NCBI RefSeq assembly: GCF_001940245.1
Contig: NZ_MJIG01000004.1
Span: forward strand, 1,240,001 to 1,304,000
DNA from: Anaerostipes sp. 992a
GTDB lineage: Bacteria > Bacillota > Clostridia > Lachnospirales > Lachnospiraceae
DNA length: 64,000 bases
Direction of reading: 5' to 3'
In this document: positions 18,470 through 26,783 of the stretch, one piece after another
Layout: each line of letters opens with the position of its first letter
Numbering within the stretch: position 1 is the stretch's first letter
Translations under genes and position numbers: made by a program
Notes under the pieces: generated by a model
The model's database searches: none
Seen by the model: only the letters and a program-made list of their open reading frames with translations
Told to the model about the DNA's origin: nothing

Positions 18470-18483
18470 ATGCAATTTTGCAT
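18470..18483. promoter_or_regulatory. LacI-type palindromic operator
   Basis: ATGCAA-TT-TTGCAT is a perfect inverted repeat just upstream of the LacI-gene -35 box and between the two divergent promoters. Assignment to the adjacent LacI protein is inference. Confidence 0.55.
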
Positions 18484-18495
18484 AAACATATTGTG

Positions 18496-18524
18496 TTGAC
18501 TTTTCCAATCAATTTTTTTATAAT
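18496..18524 (+). promoter_or_regulatory. Promoter of the LacI regulator gene
   Basis: TTGACT (18496-18501), a 17-bp spacer and TATAAT (18519-18524) lie 100 nt upstream of the regulator start. Confidence 0.8.
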
Positions 18525-18623
18525 AATTTTAATCTAAATAACATTCACCACTTTAGAAATGTGAGTCTTCTCCAACGAGATAAAGACATTTCTATTAATA
18601 TACACGATAAATGGAGGCATTTT

Positions 18624-19646
18624 ATGAACGTTACAATTAAAGAAGTTGCAAAACTCGCTGGTGTTTCTCCTTCTACTGTATCCAGAACATGCTCTGATCA
18701 CCCGTCCATCAGCGCACAAACAAAGGAAAAAGTACGCAAAGCTATGCAACAATTAGGATACGAACCAAATAATTCGAATCTCTCTGTTCAAAATACAAAA
18801 ACGATTGGCATTATTCTTCCAGCATCCCAATCAGATACTTATGAAAACTCTTTTTATTTAGAAACCATGAGAGGCATTAGTTTATTTTGTAATCAGAAAC
18901 ATTACGCATCTACTCTGATTACCGGATCCACTCACGAAGAATTATTAAATGCCATAAAACATATGTCAAAAGAAAATCGTCTGGATGGTGTAATCCTGCT
19001 ATATTCTCACAAAGAAGATCCCATCATAGACTTCCTATATGAAGAAGGAATCCTGTTTGTACTGGTTGGCAAAGCTGAAAAATACACCAACGAAACCATT
19101 TATATTGATAATGACAACATTCTGGCAGCCAAAGAGGCGACCAATTACTTACTCAACCTTGGGCATAAAAAAATTGGATATCTGGGAAGTGAGAAAAGTC
19201 GCATTTTCTCTTCTGACCGCAAATCTGGCTATATATTGGCACTAACAGAAAATAACATTCCTCTCCGACAGGATTATTGCATTGAATTGGCTTCTATTCC
19301 AAAGGAACAGGTAGAAGAATTATCCCACCTTCTTTCCATGGAAGACCGACCTACTGCCCTTGTCGTCAGCGATGATATCTTTGCCATGGTATTAGAAAAA
19401 ACTGCTTACTCATTACATTTGAAAATCCCTGAGGATTTATCCATTGTCTCTTTTAATAACTCACTATTTGCGAAGCTTACCACCCCGCAGCTTACATCCA
19501 TCGATGTGAATTCCAGACAATTGGGAATCGAGGCCGCATCGCAAATCATTAATCATATAGAAAACCCAGATCTTCTGGCTACAAAAATCATCGTTCCTCA
19601 CTTTATGGTGGAACGTATGAGCTGCGCTCCTTATCCAACAAAATAG
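18624..19646 (+). CDS. LacI-family transcriptional regulator
   Basis: A 340-residue repressor. The N-terminal helix-turn-helix (TIKEVAKLAGVSPSTVSRTC, residues 4-23) is followed by a hinge helix and a periplasmic-binding-protein-like effector domain (from about residue 60). The ATG at 18624 after TGGAGG is preferred over an upstream start, which would put 21 unrelated residues before the DNA-binding motif. It is divergent from the PTS-malQ-glgB-glk operon and probably controls it, like MalR proteins of Firmicutes. The effector is unknown. Confidence 0.9.
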   Translation: MNVTIKEVAKLAGVSPSTVSRTCSDHPSISAQTKEKVRKAMQQLGYEPNNSNLSVQNTKTIGIILPASQSDTYENSFYLETMRGISLFCNQKHYASTLITGSTHEELLNAIKHMSKENRLDGVILLYSHKEDPIIDFLYEEGILFVLVGKAEKYTNETIYIDNDNILAAKEATNYLLNLGHKKIGYLGSEKSRIFSSDRKSGYILALTENNIPLRQDYCIELASIPKEQVEELSHLLSMEDRPTALVVSDDIFAMVLEKTAYSLHLKIPEDLSIVSFNNSLFAKLTTPQLTSIDVNSRQLGIEAASQIINHIENPDLLATKIIVPHFMVERMSCAPYPTK

Positions 19647-19664
19647 TGATTCTATACATAGACA

Positions 19665-19711
19665 AAAAAGCAGATAACACTCCAAATACTACCGAGTTTA
19701 TCTGCTTTTTC
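19665..19711. terminator. Bidirectional terminator between lacI-type gene and trpS
   Basis: AAAAAGCAGATAA pairs perfectly with TTATCTGCTTTTT around a 20-nt loop, with U-runs on both strands. Confidence 0.85.
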
Positions 19712-19735
19712 TGTTCTTTATGAATTTGTCAAATG

Positions 19736-20818
19736 CTACTGATACTTTTTGATATGCTGTTGAATCAAAGCTTCATCTTCAAAATAGTTGATCTTCATAG
19801 CGGCCTTTACTTCTTCCAGTGTCTTAGCCGCTGTCTTCTGCGCTTTCTCACTTCCAGCCTTTAAAATATCGTATACATACGCAATGTCCTTCTCATACTC
19901 TTTTCTTCTGGCTCTGATCGGTGCAAGTTCTTCTTGGAGCACTGCATTCAGGAAGCGTTTTACCTTCACATCTCCCAGACCGCCACGAGTATAATGCTCT
20001 TTTAATTCATCCAGATTTGCATATTCTGGAAGATATTCTGCAAAATGCTCATCTTTACAAAATGCATCCAGATATGTAAATACCGTATTTCCTTCTACCT
20101 GTCCAGGATCCTGTACGCGGATATGATTTGGATCCGTATACATACTCATAACCTTCTTCTGTACTTCTTTTTCGTCTTCCGCCAGATAGATACAGTTTCC
20201 TAAGGATTTACTCATCTTCGCTTTACCATCAATTCCAGGTAATCTTAGGCAGGCTTCATTATCTGGAAGCAGGATTTCTGGTTCCACTAAAGTCTTTCCA
20301 TACACAGAATTAAACTTACGCACGATTTCCTTGGTCTGCTCTAACATCGGCAACTGGTCCTCTCCTACTGGTACAGTGGTTGCTTTAAATGCAGTAATAT
20401 CAGATGCCTGACTGATCGGATACGTAAAGAATCCTACCGGAATACTTGCTTCAAAGTTTCTCATCTGAATCTCAGACTTCACCGTTGGATTTCTCTGAAG
20501 ACGGGATACGGTTACCAGATTCATATAATAAAATGTCAGTTCTGTCAACTCTGGTATCTGAGATTGAATGAATAACGTAGATTTCTCAGGATCCAATCCA
20601 CAAGATAAATAATCCAGTGCTACTTCAATGATATTCTGACGGATCTTCTCTGGATTATCGGCATTATCCGTAAGTGCCTGGGCGTCTGCGATCATAATAT
20701 ATATATCATCAAACTCACCTGAGTTCTGCAATTCTACTCTTCTTTTTAAAGAGCCCACATAATGTCCTACATGCAGTCTTCCTGTTGGACGGTCCCCCGT
20801 TAAAATAATCTTTCCCAT
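19736..20818 (-). CDS. trpS: Tryptophanyl-tRNA synthetase
   Basis: A 360-aa class I synthetase that charges tRNA-Trp. Motifs include [18 protein letters not shown] with the HIGH variant HVGH and the KMSKS loop as AKMSKSLGN. Length is slightly longer than the common bacterial TrpS (about 330 aa). AGGAGG lies 10 nt before the ATG. It is transcribed alone, ending at the shared terminator. No T-box leader was seen in the roughly 100-nt leader, only an AATGCC...GGCATT hairpin near the ribosome site. Confidence 0.95.
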   Translation of the reverse strand: MGKIILTGDRPTGRLHVGHYVGSLKRRVELQNSGEFDDIYIMIADAQALTDNADNPEKIRQNIIEVALDYLSCGLDPEKSTLFIQSQIPELTELTFYYMNLVTVSRLQRNPTVKSEIQMRNFEASIPVGFFTYPISQASDITAFKATTVPVGEDQLPMLEQTKEIVRKFNSVYGKTLVEPEILLPDNEACLRLPGIDGKAKMSKSLGNCIYLAEDEKEVQKKVMSMYTDPNHIRVQDPGQVEGNTVFTYLDAFCKDEHFAEYLPEYANLDELKEHYTRGGLGDVKVKRFLNAVLQEELAPIRARRKEYEKDIAYVYDILKAGSEKAQKTAAKTLEEVKAAMKINYFEDEALIQQHIKKYQ

Positions 20819-20916
20819 TGTATATTTTCCTCCTAATTAGAATGCCATAATACTTTTTCCGACTCTGGCATTTTCTATATTTATAAACATATTAAAATAT
20901 ATTAGTCTTAAAAAAT

Positions 20917-20945
20917 ATTATATCATAAGAATGGTTTTCCGTAAA
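20917..20945 (-). promoter_or_regulatory. Possible trpS promoter
   Basis: A good TATAAT (20917-20922) is paired with a weak TTTACG -35 (20940-20945) at 17 bp on the minus strand. Confidence 0.5.
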
Positions 20946-20962
20946 ATGCAAGTTTCTTTGAC

Positions 20963-21573
20963 TATGGGATAATGTGTGAGAACGAAATCATTCCGGTCAG
21001 CAATCAGGCTACGGAGCTTCCAAATCTGATACATGTTTTCTCTTGTTCTACACCAAGACAGACGAAAATCTTATCTCTCGTCCAGGGACAAATGGCTATG
21101 TAAGCAAGCTTCCAGCCATTTGTCCTTATGGACGACCAAAAGCATCGCTTTTGCCAAAGATTTTCTGCCTGAGAAAACATGTAAGCTCCTTCGCAGATTG
21201 CTTTACCGGAATGGTTTCGTTCTTTGTAGTATATTGGCTTCTCCCATATTCGTGTGGAGAAACGGAGTGTGGCAAAGAAGAAAACTTCTCCGAAAGCGAC
21301 ATATGCGGAATGTTAGAACAACCTGTTGGCTGGATTCTATCACCAGAACTGCTTCAGGCATCGAAGATGACTGTTTTCCATAGGACAGTTGGTAGGGAAG
21401 TTTACTTACCTTTCCAACTGTTATGGAAAAAAGGAAGGCAGTTCGTCTTGTGCCATGCCAAGCCCGACTAGCGGAGCGGATTAGGGTTTGGCTCGGGGTA
21501 AATCCAGACAGCTTTGGTTGTTCTTACGTTCTGGCATCCTAGGCGCAGGAGGAGAAATTTTCTTCTTCATTTA
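20963..21573. ncRNA. Large two-hairpin structured region, candidate ncRNA or foldback element
   Basis: No convincing coding frame is present. Two long imperfect foldbacks sit side by side. The first (about 20964-21248) pairs TATGGGA, GAACGAAATCATTCCGGT and further outward segments with their complements at 21194-21248. Inside it, ACATGTTTTCTC pairs with GAGAAAACATGT, and GGACAAATGGCT with AGCCATTTGTCC at the tip. The second (about 21276-21572) pairs GAAGAAAA-TTCTCC arms, a GAACAACC/GGTTGTTC segment and a TTTTCCAT...ATGGAAAA tip, with an extra side stem near 21459-21495. Some mismatches are G-U wobbles if read on the plus strand. Strand and identity are unknown; no match to a known RNA family could be made by eye. 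Confidence 0.5.
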
Positions 21574-21606
21574 GTCCTCAAAACCCGTATTATATAGACA
21601 ATAAAA

Positions 21607-21664
21607 TATCCCGATGCTTGAAGTGCTCCTTTCAAACGACAGGACCCTTCAAACCACCGGGATA
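21607..21664 (-). terminator. Branched hairpin, possible terminator of the PqqD/OPT unit
   Basis: TATCCCG (21607-21613) pairs with CGGGATA (21658-21664), with inner TTGAAG/CTTCAA and TCCT/AGGA pairs. On the minus strand a TTTTATT tail follows the stem. It lies 44 nt beyond the PqqD-like stop. Confidence 0.5.
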
Positions 21665-21707
21665 ACCAAAATCATATCGAGAAAAGGATCGATTCGATCA
21701 CTTTTCA

Positions 21708-22079
21708 CTAATTATTTTTCTCAGGTTTATTCACAAAGCGGATAAACTGATAACTTTCCAAAATCTGAAAATACTTTACAATTCGCGGATATAAAGGCTC
21801 TGCTTCTTCTCCAAAACGCTCCTTCTGCAAAGCAGCCAGTTCCATAACCGTCTTTTTGCCATCGATCAATGGCCAAAGATGGGTTCCCTGAGCATCCAGA
21901 TGTACCTTTGTATAGCGCGGTTTTCCAAATACCTTTTGTGCTATCCGATTAAACAAACCTGTATTTTCAATCTCTAATACGACCCGTTTTTTAAAATCTG
22001 TACTCCATCGAATCTCTGGAGATCTCTCAGGAATCAGATCCAGATAATTTATCTGCGGCTCTTCTTTTCTACGTCTCAT
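21708..22079 (-). CDS. PqqD-family small protein
   Basis: A 123-aa protein with the PqqD/winged-helix pattern: RYTKVHLDAQGTHLWPLIDG then KTVMELAALQKERFGEE and a C-terminal helix ending in SYQFIRF. PqqD proteins bind ribosomal peptide precursors for radical SAM modification. No radical SAM enzyme or precursor is adjacent here. Instead the gene lies 6 nt after an OPT oligopeptide transporter gene in the same direction. A role in peptide handling linked to transport is possible but inferred. The 40 residues before the domain are unassigned. Confidence 0.75.
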   Translation of the reverse strand: MRRRKEEPQINYLDLIPERSPEIRWSTDFKKRVVLEIENTGLFNRIAQKVFGKPRYTKVHLDAQGTHLWPLIDGKKTVMELAALQKERFGEEAEPLYPRIVKYFQILESYQFIRFVNKPEKNN

Positions 22080-22085
22080 TGTTGA

Positions 22086-23978
22086 TTATTTCTTCTTTCT
22101 AAAAGAGAACTTCACTAAGCATAAGATCATCACTGCCATCAGGATTACACCACCGATATTTCCAAGGAATACTTTTCCGGAAAGATCCATGTTGATACCT
22201 GCAACAGTCAGAAGGGCAAGCGCAATACCTACCAGACCTTCTCCAGCGATCATACCAGCTGAGAATAAGGTTCCGTTGGTTGCCTGTTCTTCTTTCACTT
22301 TGTCAGATACTTTCTTACGTCCATCCATAACAAGACGTACTACACCACCGATCATGATTGTAGCATTTAAGTAAATTGGCAGATATAAACCGATTGCAAA
22401 TGGCATTACAGGCACCTGTAAGATTTCAAGACCAAGTGCAAGGAATACACCAATGAATACCAGGTTCCATGGAAGATTTCCGCCCATGATACCTTCTACG
22501 ATCATCTTCATTAATGTTGCCTGTGGTGCTGGAACTTCTGCTCCGCCATATCCCCATGCTGCATTCAGAAGATATAATACTCCACCAATTGCAAGAGCCG
22601 CTGCAATAACACCGATCAACTCACCGATCTGCTGTTTCTTAGGTGTTGCACCAAGTAAATAACCAGTCTTTAAGTCCTGAGAAGTATCACCTGCGATAGC
22701 TGCTATAATACAGATGACAGATCCAATTGCGATAGCACCTGTCATACCTGTGATACCTGTGTCACCGGTGGATTTGATCACAATCGTAGCAATTAACAAC
22801 GTAGCAATCGCCATACCAGATACTGGGTTATTAGAACTTCCGATCAGCCCTACCATACGAGAAGATACGGTTGCAAAGAAGAAACCGAATACTACGATGA
22901 TCATAGCACCCAGAATGTTAACTGGAATTGCAGGTACGAGCCAGATGATAACGATCATCAGCGCGATACCAAGAAGTACGATATTTATTGGTAAATCCTG
23001 AGCGGTACGTGCTGTACTTGTATTCTTGCCACCCTTCATGCTCTTTAAGGAGTCACGGAAAGTTGTAATGATCAATGGCAGAGATTTGATTAGGGAGATG
23101 ATACCTCCAGTAGCAATGGCACCTGCACCGATGTATTTTACATACGTAGACCAAATTGCTGCTGCTCCACCTCCAGCATAAAGCTGAGCGACCGTAACAC
23201 CTTCTGCTGCTGGATATAAAGAGATATTAGCTCCAAACAGACAGATCAGAGGGATAATAACCATCCATCCAACCAAAGAACCTACGAACATATAAGATGC
23301 GATCTTTGGTCCAACGATATAACCAACACTGACAAGTGCTGGATATACTTCCATACCAATTTCACCTTTAAAGGAACGGAATGCTGCACATACATCTGCA
23401 GGAATCACTTTGATACCGTCAACAAGGAATTTGAAAATAGCTGCAAATCCCATACCGGAAAATACAGTGGATGCATTCGCTCCTCCTTCTTCTCCCGCAA
23501 GAAGAACTTCTGCACATGCAGTACCTTCTGGATAAAGCAGATTTGCATGTTCTTTTACAATCAAAGCATTACGCAATGGAATCATAAAAAGAACCCCAAG
23601 AATACCACCACAAAGAGCGATCAGAGTAATTTCTAAGAGACTAGGCATGTCACAAAGACCTTCCTCTGCCCATAAAAACAGTGCTGGCATTGTAAAAATA
23701 GCTCCGGCTGCCAATGATTCACCGGCAGAACCGATCGTCTGTACCATATTACTTTCCAGAATAGAGTTTTTCTTCATGAGTACACGAATAACTCCCATGG
23801 AAATAACTGCTGCTGGAATAGAAGCAGAAACAGTCATACCGACGCGAAGTCCCAGATAAGCATTCGCTGCTCCGAAGACTACTGCTAAAACAACCCCCAT
23901 GATAATAGACGTAATAGTGAATTCTGGTGTAATTTTTTCCGCAGGAATATACGGCTTAAAATCATTGTTATCTTTCAT
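22086..23978 (-). CDS. OPT-family oligopeptide transporter
   Basis: A 630-residue transporter with about 15-16 hydrophobic segments. The N-terminal motif EFTITSIIMGVVLAVVFGAA and NAYLGLRVGMTVSASIPAAV are typical of the EspB/OPT group. OPT proteins import small peptides or metal-peptide chelates by proton coupling. The start at 23978 follows AAGGAG; an upstream in-frame ATG at 24020 has no ribosome site. It is cotranscribed with the PqqD-like gene. Confidence 0.9.
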   Translation of the reverse strand: MKDNNDFKPYIPAEKITPEFTITSIIMGVVLAVVFGAANAYLGLRVGMTVSASIPAAVISMGVIRVLMKKNSILESNMVQTIGSAGESLAAGAIFTMPALFLWAEEGLCDMPSLLEITLIALCGGILGVLFMIPLRNALIVKEHANLLYPEGTACAEVLLAGEEGGANASTVFSGMGFAAIFKFLVDGIKVIPADVCAAFRSFKGEIGMEVYPALVSVGYIVGPKIASYMFVGSLVGWMVIIPLICLFGANISLYPAAEGVTVAQLYAGGGAAAIWSTYVKYIGAGAIATGGIISLIKSLPLIITTFRDSLKSMKGGKNTSTARTAQDLPINIVLLGIALMIVIIWLVPAIPVNILGAMIIVVFGFFFATVSSRMVGLIGSSNNPVSGMAIATLLIATIVIKSTGDTGITGMTGAIAIGSVICIIAAIAGDTSQDLKTGYLLGATPKKQQIGELIGVIAAALAIGGVLYLLNAAWGYGGAEVPAPQATLMKMIVEGIMGGNLPWNLVFIGVFLALGLEILQVPVMPFAIGLYLPIYLNATIMIGGVVRLVMDGRKKVSDKVKEEQATNGTLFSAGMIAGEGLVGIALALLTVAGINMDLSGKVFLGNIGGVILMAVMILCLVKFSFRKKK

Positions 23979-24368
23979 TTCTTCTTCTCCTTTTCTTTTT
24001 TCACCATTTCCTTTATTCATTTTTTTGCGGCCTATGCCACAGAGTTACTATAATTTTTACTGAATATCACATTTCTCTTTTCAAGTGCAAATCTTACATG
24101 AAGCATTCTAATTTTAGGAAAAAGATTGTTATACACCAAATTGAATTGAAAGTAATAGCCAGATAAAAATGATTTTGTGGAGGCATGAAGCCTCCAATAT
24201 GGAACTGCTTTTGAATTACAGAATTCAATCTAATATTATACACTAATTCAACAAAATATACAAGCCAGAAAGGGGATTTATTGTGAAAAAATTATCAACA
24301 AAGCGGATAAATGTGCATCCTCTGGAGGTTTTTGTTGGATAAGAAATTTCAGGAATTTCTTATGCAAC
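23979..24368. other. Intergenic region with foldbacks and a possible 19-codon ORF
   Basis: No large gene is present. A TGGAGGC/GCCTCCA hairpin (24179-24197) is nested between imperfectly inverted ATTGAATT-type arms (about 24130-24230). A plus-strand promoter-like pair, TTGAAT (24211-24216) and TATTAT (24234-24239) with a 17-bp spacer, is followed by a short GTG-start frame (24283-24342, 19 aa) after AAAGGGGA. A perfect TAAGAAATT/AATTTCTTA hairpin follows. None is assigned. Confidence 0.3.
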
Positions 24369-24409
24369 AAAAAAACCGTGGAGCCGTCCGGATTCCGGTT
24401 CGTTCCACG
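24369..24409 (-). terminator. Terminator of the DUF134-NifX gene
   Basis: On the minus strand CGTGGA and TCCACG flank an inner CCGGA/TCCGG stem, followed by GTTTTTTT, 12 nt after the stop codon. Confidence 0.85.
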
Positions 24410-24421
24410 ATTCTCATTTTC

Positions 24422-25192
24422 TTAATGACAGCTATGTCCACATCCACCCTTGTGGTGTCCATGTTCCCCACAAGCTTCTCCTTCTGCATGGGAATGATGG
24501 TTACACATGGTATTAGGATCATACACCAATTTCCCCTGAATAAAAGATGCCACCTGTTCGTCTGCATCTCCTACAGCACCTGGATATAATTCGATACCAG
24601 CCTGCGCCAGTGCATTTCTTGCTCCGCCGCCAATGCCACCACAGATCAGCACTTTAATATCCTCATCTGCCAGAAGGCCTGCCAGTGCGCCATGTCCCTG
24701 TCCATTGGTATCTACAATTTCAGAAGAAACAATCTTTCCATCTTCTACTTCATATACTTTAAATTCTTTCGTATGACCAAAATGCTGAAATACTTGTCCA
24801 TTCTCATGTGTTACTGCAATCTTCATTCTATGATTTCCTCCTTCTCCATTCCTTGGTGGACAAGATGGTTGGCTGATGCTTTGTCCCGCCAGGCAATCCT
24901 GCATACACAGCTCATAATCCCCGCCTGCAATCTGAATCGGCATTCCTTCCACCAGGAATCGGGCTACTTTCTTTCTCGCTTCCGTATATATGGTCTGAAC
25001 CGTTGCCCGTCCCACCTGCATTTGCTTCGCACACTCTGCCTGGGTATAGCCGCAATAGTCCATAAGGCGGATGGTTTCATATTCATCCACGGTCAAAAGA
25101 ATCTTATGTTCTGCTGCTTCTCTCCCATTTGAATAAAATTCTCTGTTTAACGGCATGCGACATACACGTCGTCCTTTTCTCGGTCTTGCCAT
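24422..25192 (-). CDS. DUF134 DNA-binding domain fused to NifX/NifB-like domain
   Basis: A 256-aa two-domain protein. Residues 1-95 are a DUF134-type domain starting MARPRKGRRVCRMP, with a helix-turn-helix in GYTQAECAKQMQVGRATVQTIY. Residues about 123-230 are a dinitrogenase iron-molybdenum cofactor-type domain (FQHFGHTKEFKVYEV, ICGGIGGGARNAL). The C-terminus is a His/Cys-rich tail (CGEHGHHKGGCGHSCH) likely to bind metal. The combination suggests a metal- or cluster-sensing regulator. It lies next to, but apart from, the zinc operon and has its own promoter with a palindrome. Confidence 0.85.
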   Translation of the reverse strand: MARPRKGRRVCRMPLNREFYSNGREAAEHKILLTVDEYETIRLMDYCGYTQAECAKQMQVGRATVQTIYTEARKKVARFLVEGMPIQIAGGDYELCMQDCLAGQSISQPSCPPRNGEGGNHRMKIAVTHENGQVFQHFGHTKEFKVYEVEDGKIVSSEIVDTNGQGHGALAGLLADEDIKVLICGGIGGGARNALAQAGIELYPGAVGDADEQVASFIQGKLVYDPNTMCNHHSHAEGEACGEHGHHKGGCGHSCH

Positions 25193-25217
25193 AGATACCT
25201 CCGCTCCTTATGTCATT

Positions 25218-25247
25218 ATTATAGTTTTATTATTGGCATATGTCAAT
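25218..25247 (-). promoter_or_regulatory. Promoter and palindrome of the DUF134-NifX gene
   Basis: TTGACA (25241-25246), a 17-bp spacer and TATAAT (25218-25223) are on the minus strand. The near-perfect palindrome ATTGGCATATGTCAAT (25232-25247) covers the -35 box and suggests repression, perhaps by the gene's own DUF134 domain. Confidence 0.75.
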
Positions 25248-25255
25248 AATATTGT

Positions 25256-26080
25256 CTATTTTGTCCCATGCATCAGTTTTCCAACAATCGTAAACACTAC
25301 AAACATGATAATATTGATGCACACAACTGTAGCACCTGATGGTGTGCTGTATACATAAGAAAATATCATACCCGTAAGAAAGCAGCCTACGGACAACACC
25401 GCCGCACTGATCACCACAGATAAAAATTTCTTAAATACCTGCATGGATGTCAATGCCGGGAAAATAATCAGACTGGATATAAGCATCGCACCCATCATCC
25501 GCATCCCAAGCACGATAGTAATCGCTGTTAAAAGAGCGATGATCATATTATAGATCTTCACCTTTGTTCCTGTCGCCTTTGCAAATGTCTCATCAAAGGT
25601 AATAGCAAAAATCCGATTGTAAAAAATCAGGAATAAGATGAGCACTGCAATGCTTAACACCACACTTAATCTGGCATCCTCTGTGCTAACCGATAAGATG
25701 CTTCCGAACATATAATTATACACTTCCATATTCATGCCCGTGGTCATGGATACAGTCATAACTCCAATGGCAAGGGCACCACTGGAAATCATGGCGATGG
25801 CTGAATCCCCTTTAATTTTTGCACTTTCACTAAGCTGCAAAAGCAAAAAGGCAGCTGCCACTACTACAGGTATGGTAAGTTTTAATGGTGCCACTCCTAA
25901 AGCCGTAGCCACAGAAAGCGTTCCAAATCCTACATGGGAAAGTCCATCCCCAATCATAGAATAGCGTTTTAATACCAGACTGACTCCTAAAAGAGCCGCA
26001 CACAAAGATACCAAAAATCCAACCAGAAGTGCTCTGGTCAGAAAAGGATATGATAACATTTCCTGTAATACACTAATCAT
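25256..26080 (-). CDS. znuB: Zinc/manganese ABC transporter permease (ZnuB-like)
   Basis: A 274-residue ABC-3 family permease with about eight membrane helices. The start at 26080 (MISVLQEMLSYPFLTRAL) matches family N-termini and overlaps the ATPase gene by 8 bp; a longer in-frame ORF adds only charged non-homologous residues. Typical segments are GLSHVGFGTLSVA and GMRMMGAMLISSLIIFPA. It completes a ZnuACB importer. The stop lies beside the promoter of the next gene. Confidence 0.9.
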   Translation of the reverse strand: MISVLQEMLSYPFLTRALLVGFLVSLCAALLGVSLVLKRYSMIGDGLSHVGFGTLSVATALGVAPLKLTIPVVVAAAFLLLQLSESAKIKGDSAIAMISSGALAIGVMTVSMTTGMNMEVYNYMFGSILSVSTEDARLSVVLSIAVLILFLIFYNRIFAITFDETFAKATGTKVKIYNMIIALLTAITIVLGMRMMGAMLISSLIIFPALTSMQVFKKFLSVVISAAVLSVGCFLTGMIFSYVYSTPSGATVVCINIIMFVVFTIVGKLMHGTK

Positions 26081-26783
26081 CGTCTTCCCCTCCCATCCAT
26101 ACTTTTCCAACCTTGGATCGCTCATATTCCTGTGTCGTTCCAAAGAATACCTGTGTCTCAGCCAGCTGCAGAATATGTGTCGCCTCCTGCACCGCCATAT
26201 CAATATCATGGGAAATCATGATGACTGCGATCCCATGCTTCTTGTTAAGTTCCCGAATACAACGATACATCTCTCTGGTCGTTGCCGGATCCAATCCAGT
26301 CACCGGTTCATCCAGCAGAAGTACCTTTTGTGTTGCACAAAGAGCTCTTGCCAGTAACACTCTCTGCCGTTGTCCTCCAGACAATTCCTGATAGCTTTGA
26401 TTCTTCAGATCCAAAATTCCCATCATTTCCATCTTCTCAAGAGCTGCCCGCTTATCCTTCTTCCCAAAGAAGATCCGTCCGCCCAGACGATTCAGCCTTC
26501 CAGAAATAACTACTTCATAAACACTGGCTGGGAAGTTCTTCTGTACTTCACTTTGCTGTGGCAGATAACCGATTTCATTCTTCTTTAACCCATCGGAAAG
26601 GATCAATTCTCCCTCCATCGGGGATATCAGGCCAAGAATTCCCTTCATCAATGTGCTTTTTCCTGATCCATTCTCCCCAACAATACAAAGATAATTTCCT
26701 TCTTCTACTTTAAAATTCAACTGATCAACTGCTGCCTTTCCCTCATATCCAAATGCAGCATTTTTACATTCAATGAAAGCCAT
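26073..26783 (-). CDS. znuC: Zinc/manganese ABC transporter ATPase (ZnuC-like)
   Basis: A 236-aa ABC ATPase with Walker A GENGSGKST, signature LSGGQRQRVLLARAL, Walker B VLLLDEP and the switch His in ISHDID. It energises metal uptake through ZnuB. It begins right at the end of znuA and overlaps znuB, so the three genes form one unit. Confidence 0.92.
   Translation of the reverse strand: MAFIECKNAAFGYEGKAAVDQLNFKVEEGNYLCIVGENGSGKSTLMKGILGLISPMEGELILSDGLKKNEIGYLPQQSEVQKNFPASVYEVVISGRLNRLGGRIFFGKKDKRAALEKMEMMGILDLKNQSYQELSGGQRQRVLLARALCATQKVLLLDEPVTGLDPATTREMYRCIRELNKKHGIAVIMISHDIDMAVQEATHILQLAETQVFFGTTQEYERSKVGKVWMGGEDDD

Noticed and set aside
20819..20930. T-box riboswitch upstream of trpS
   Set aside because: The leader is too short and has no T-box TGGNACCGCG-like motif; only a simple hairpin is present.
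21033..21471. Plus-strand frames of 116 and 142 aa in the foldback region
   Set aside because: They cross the paired arms, have odd composition, lack ribosome sites and overlap each other in different frames.
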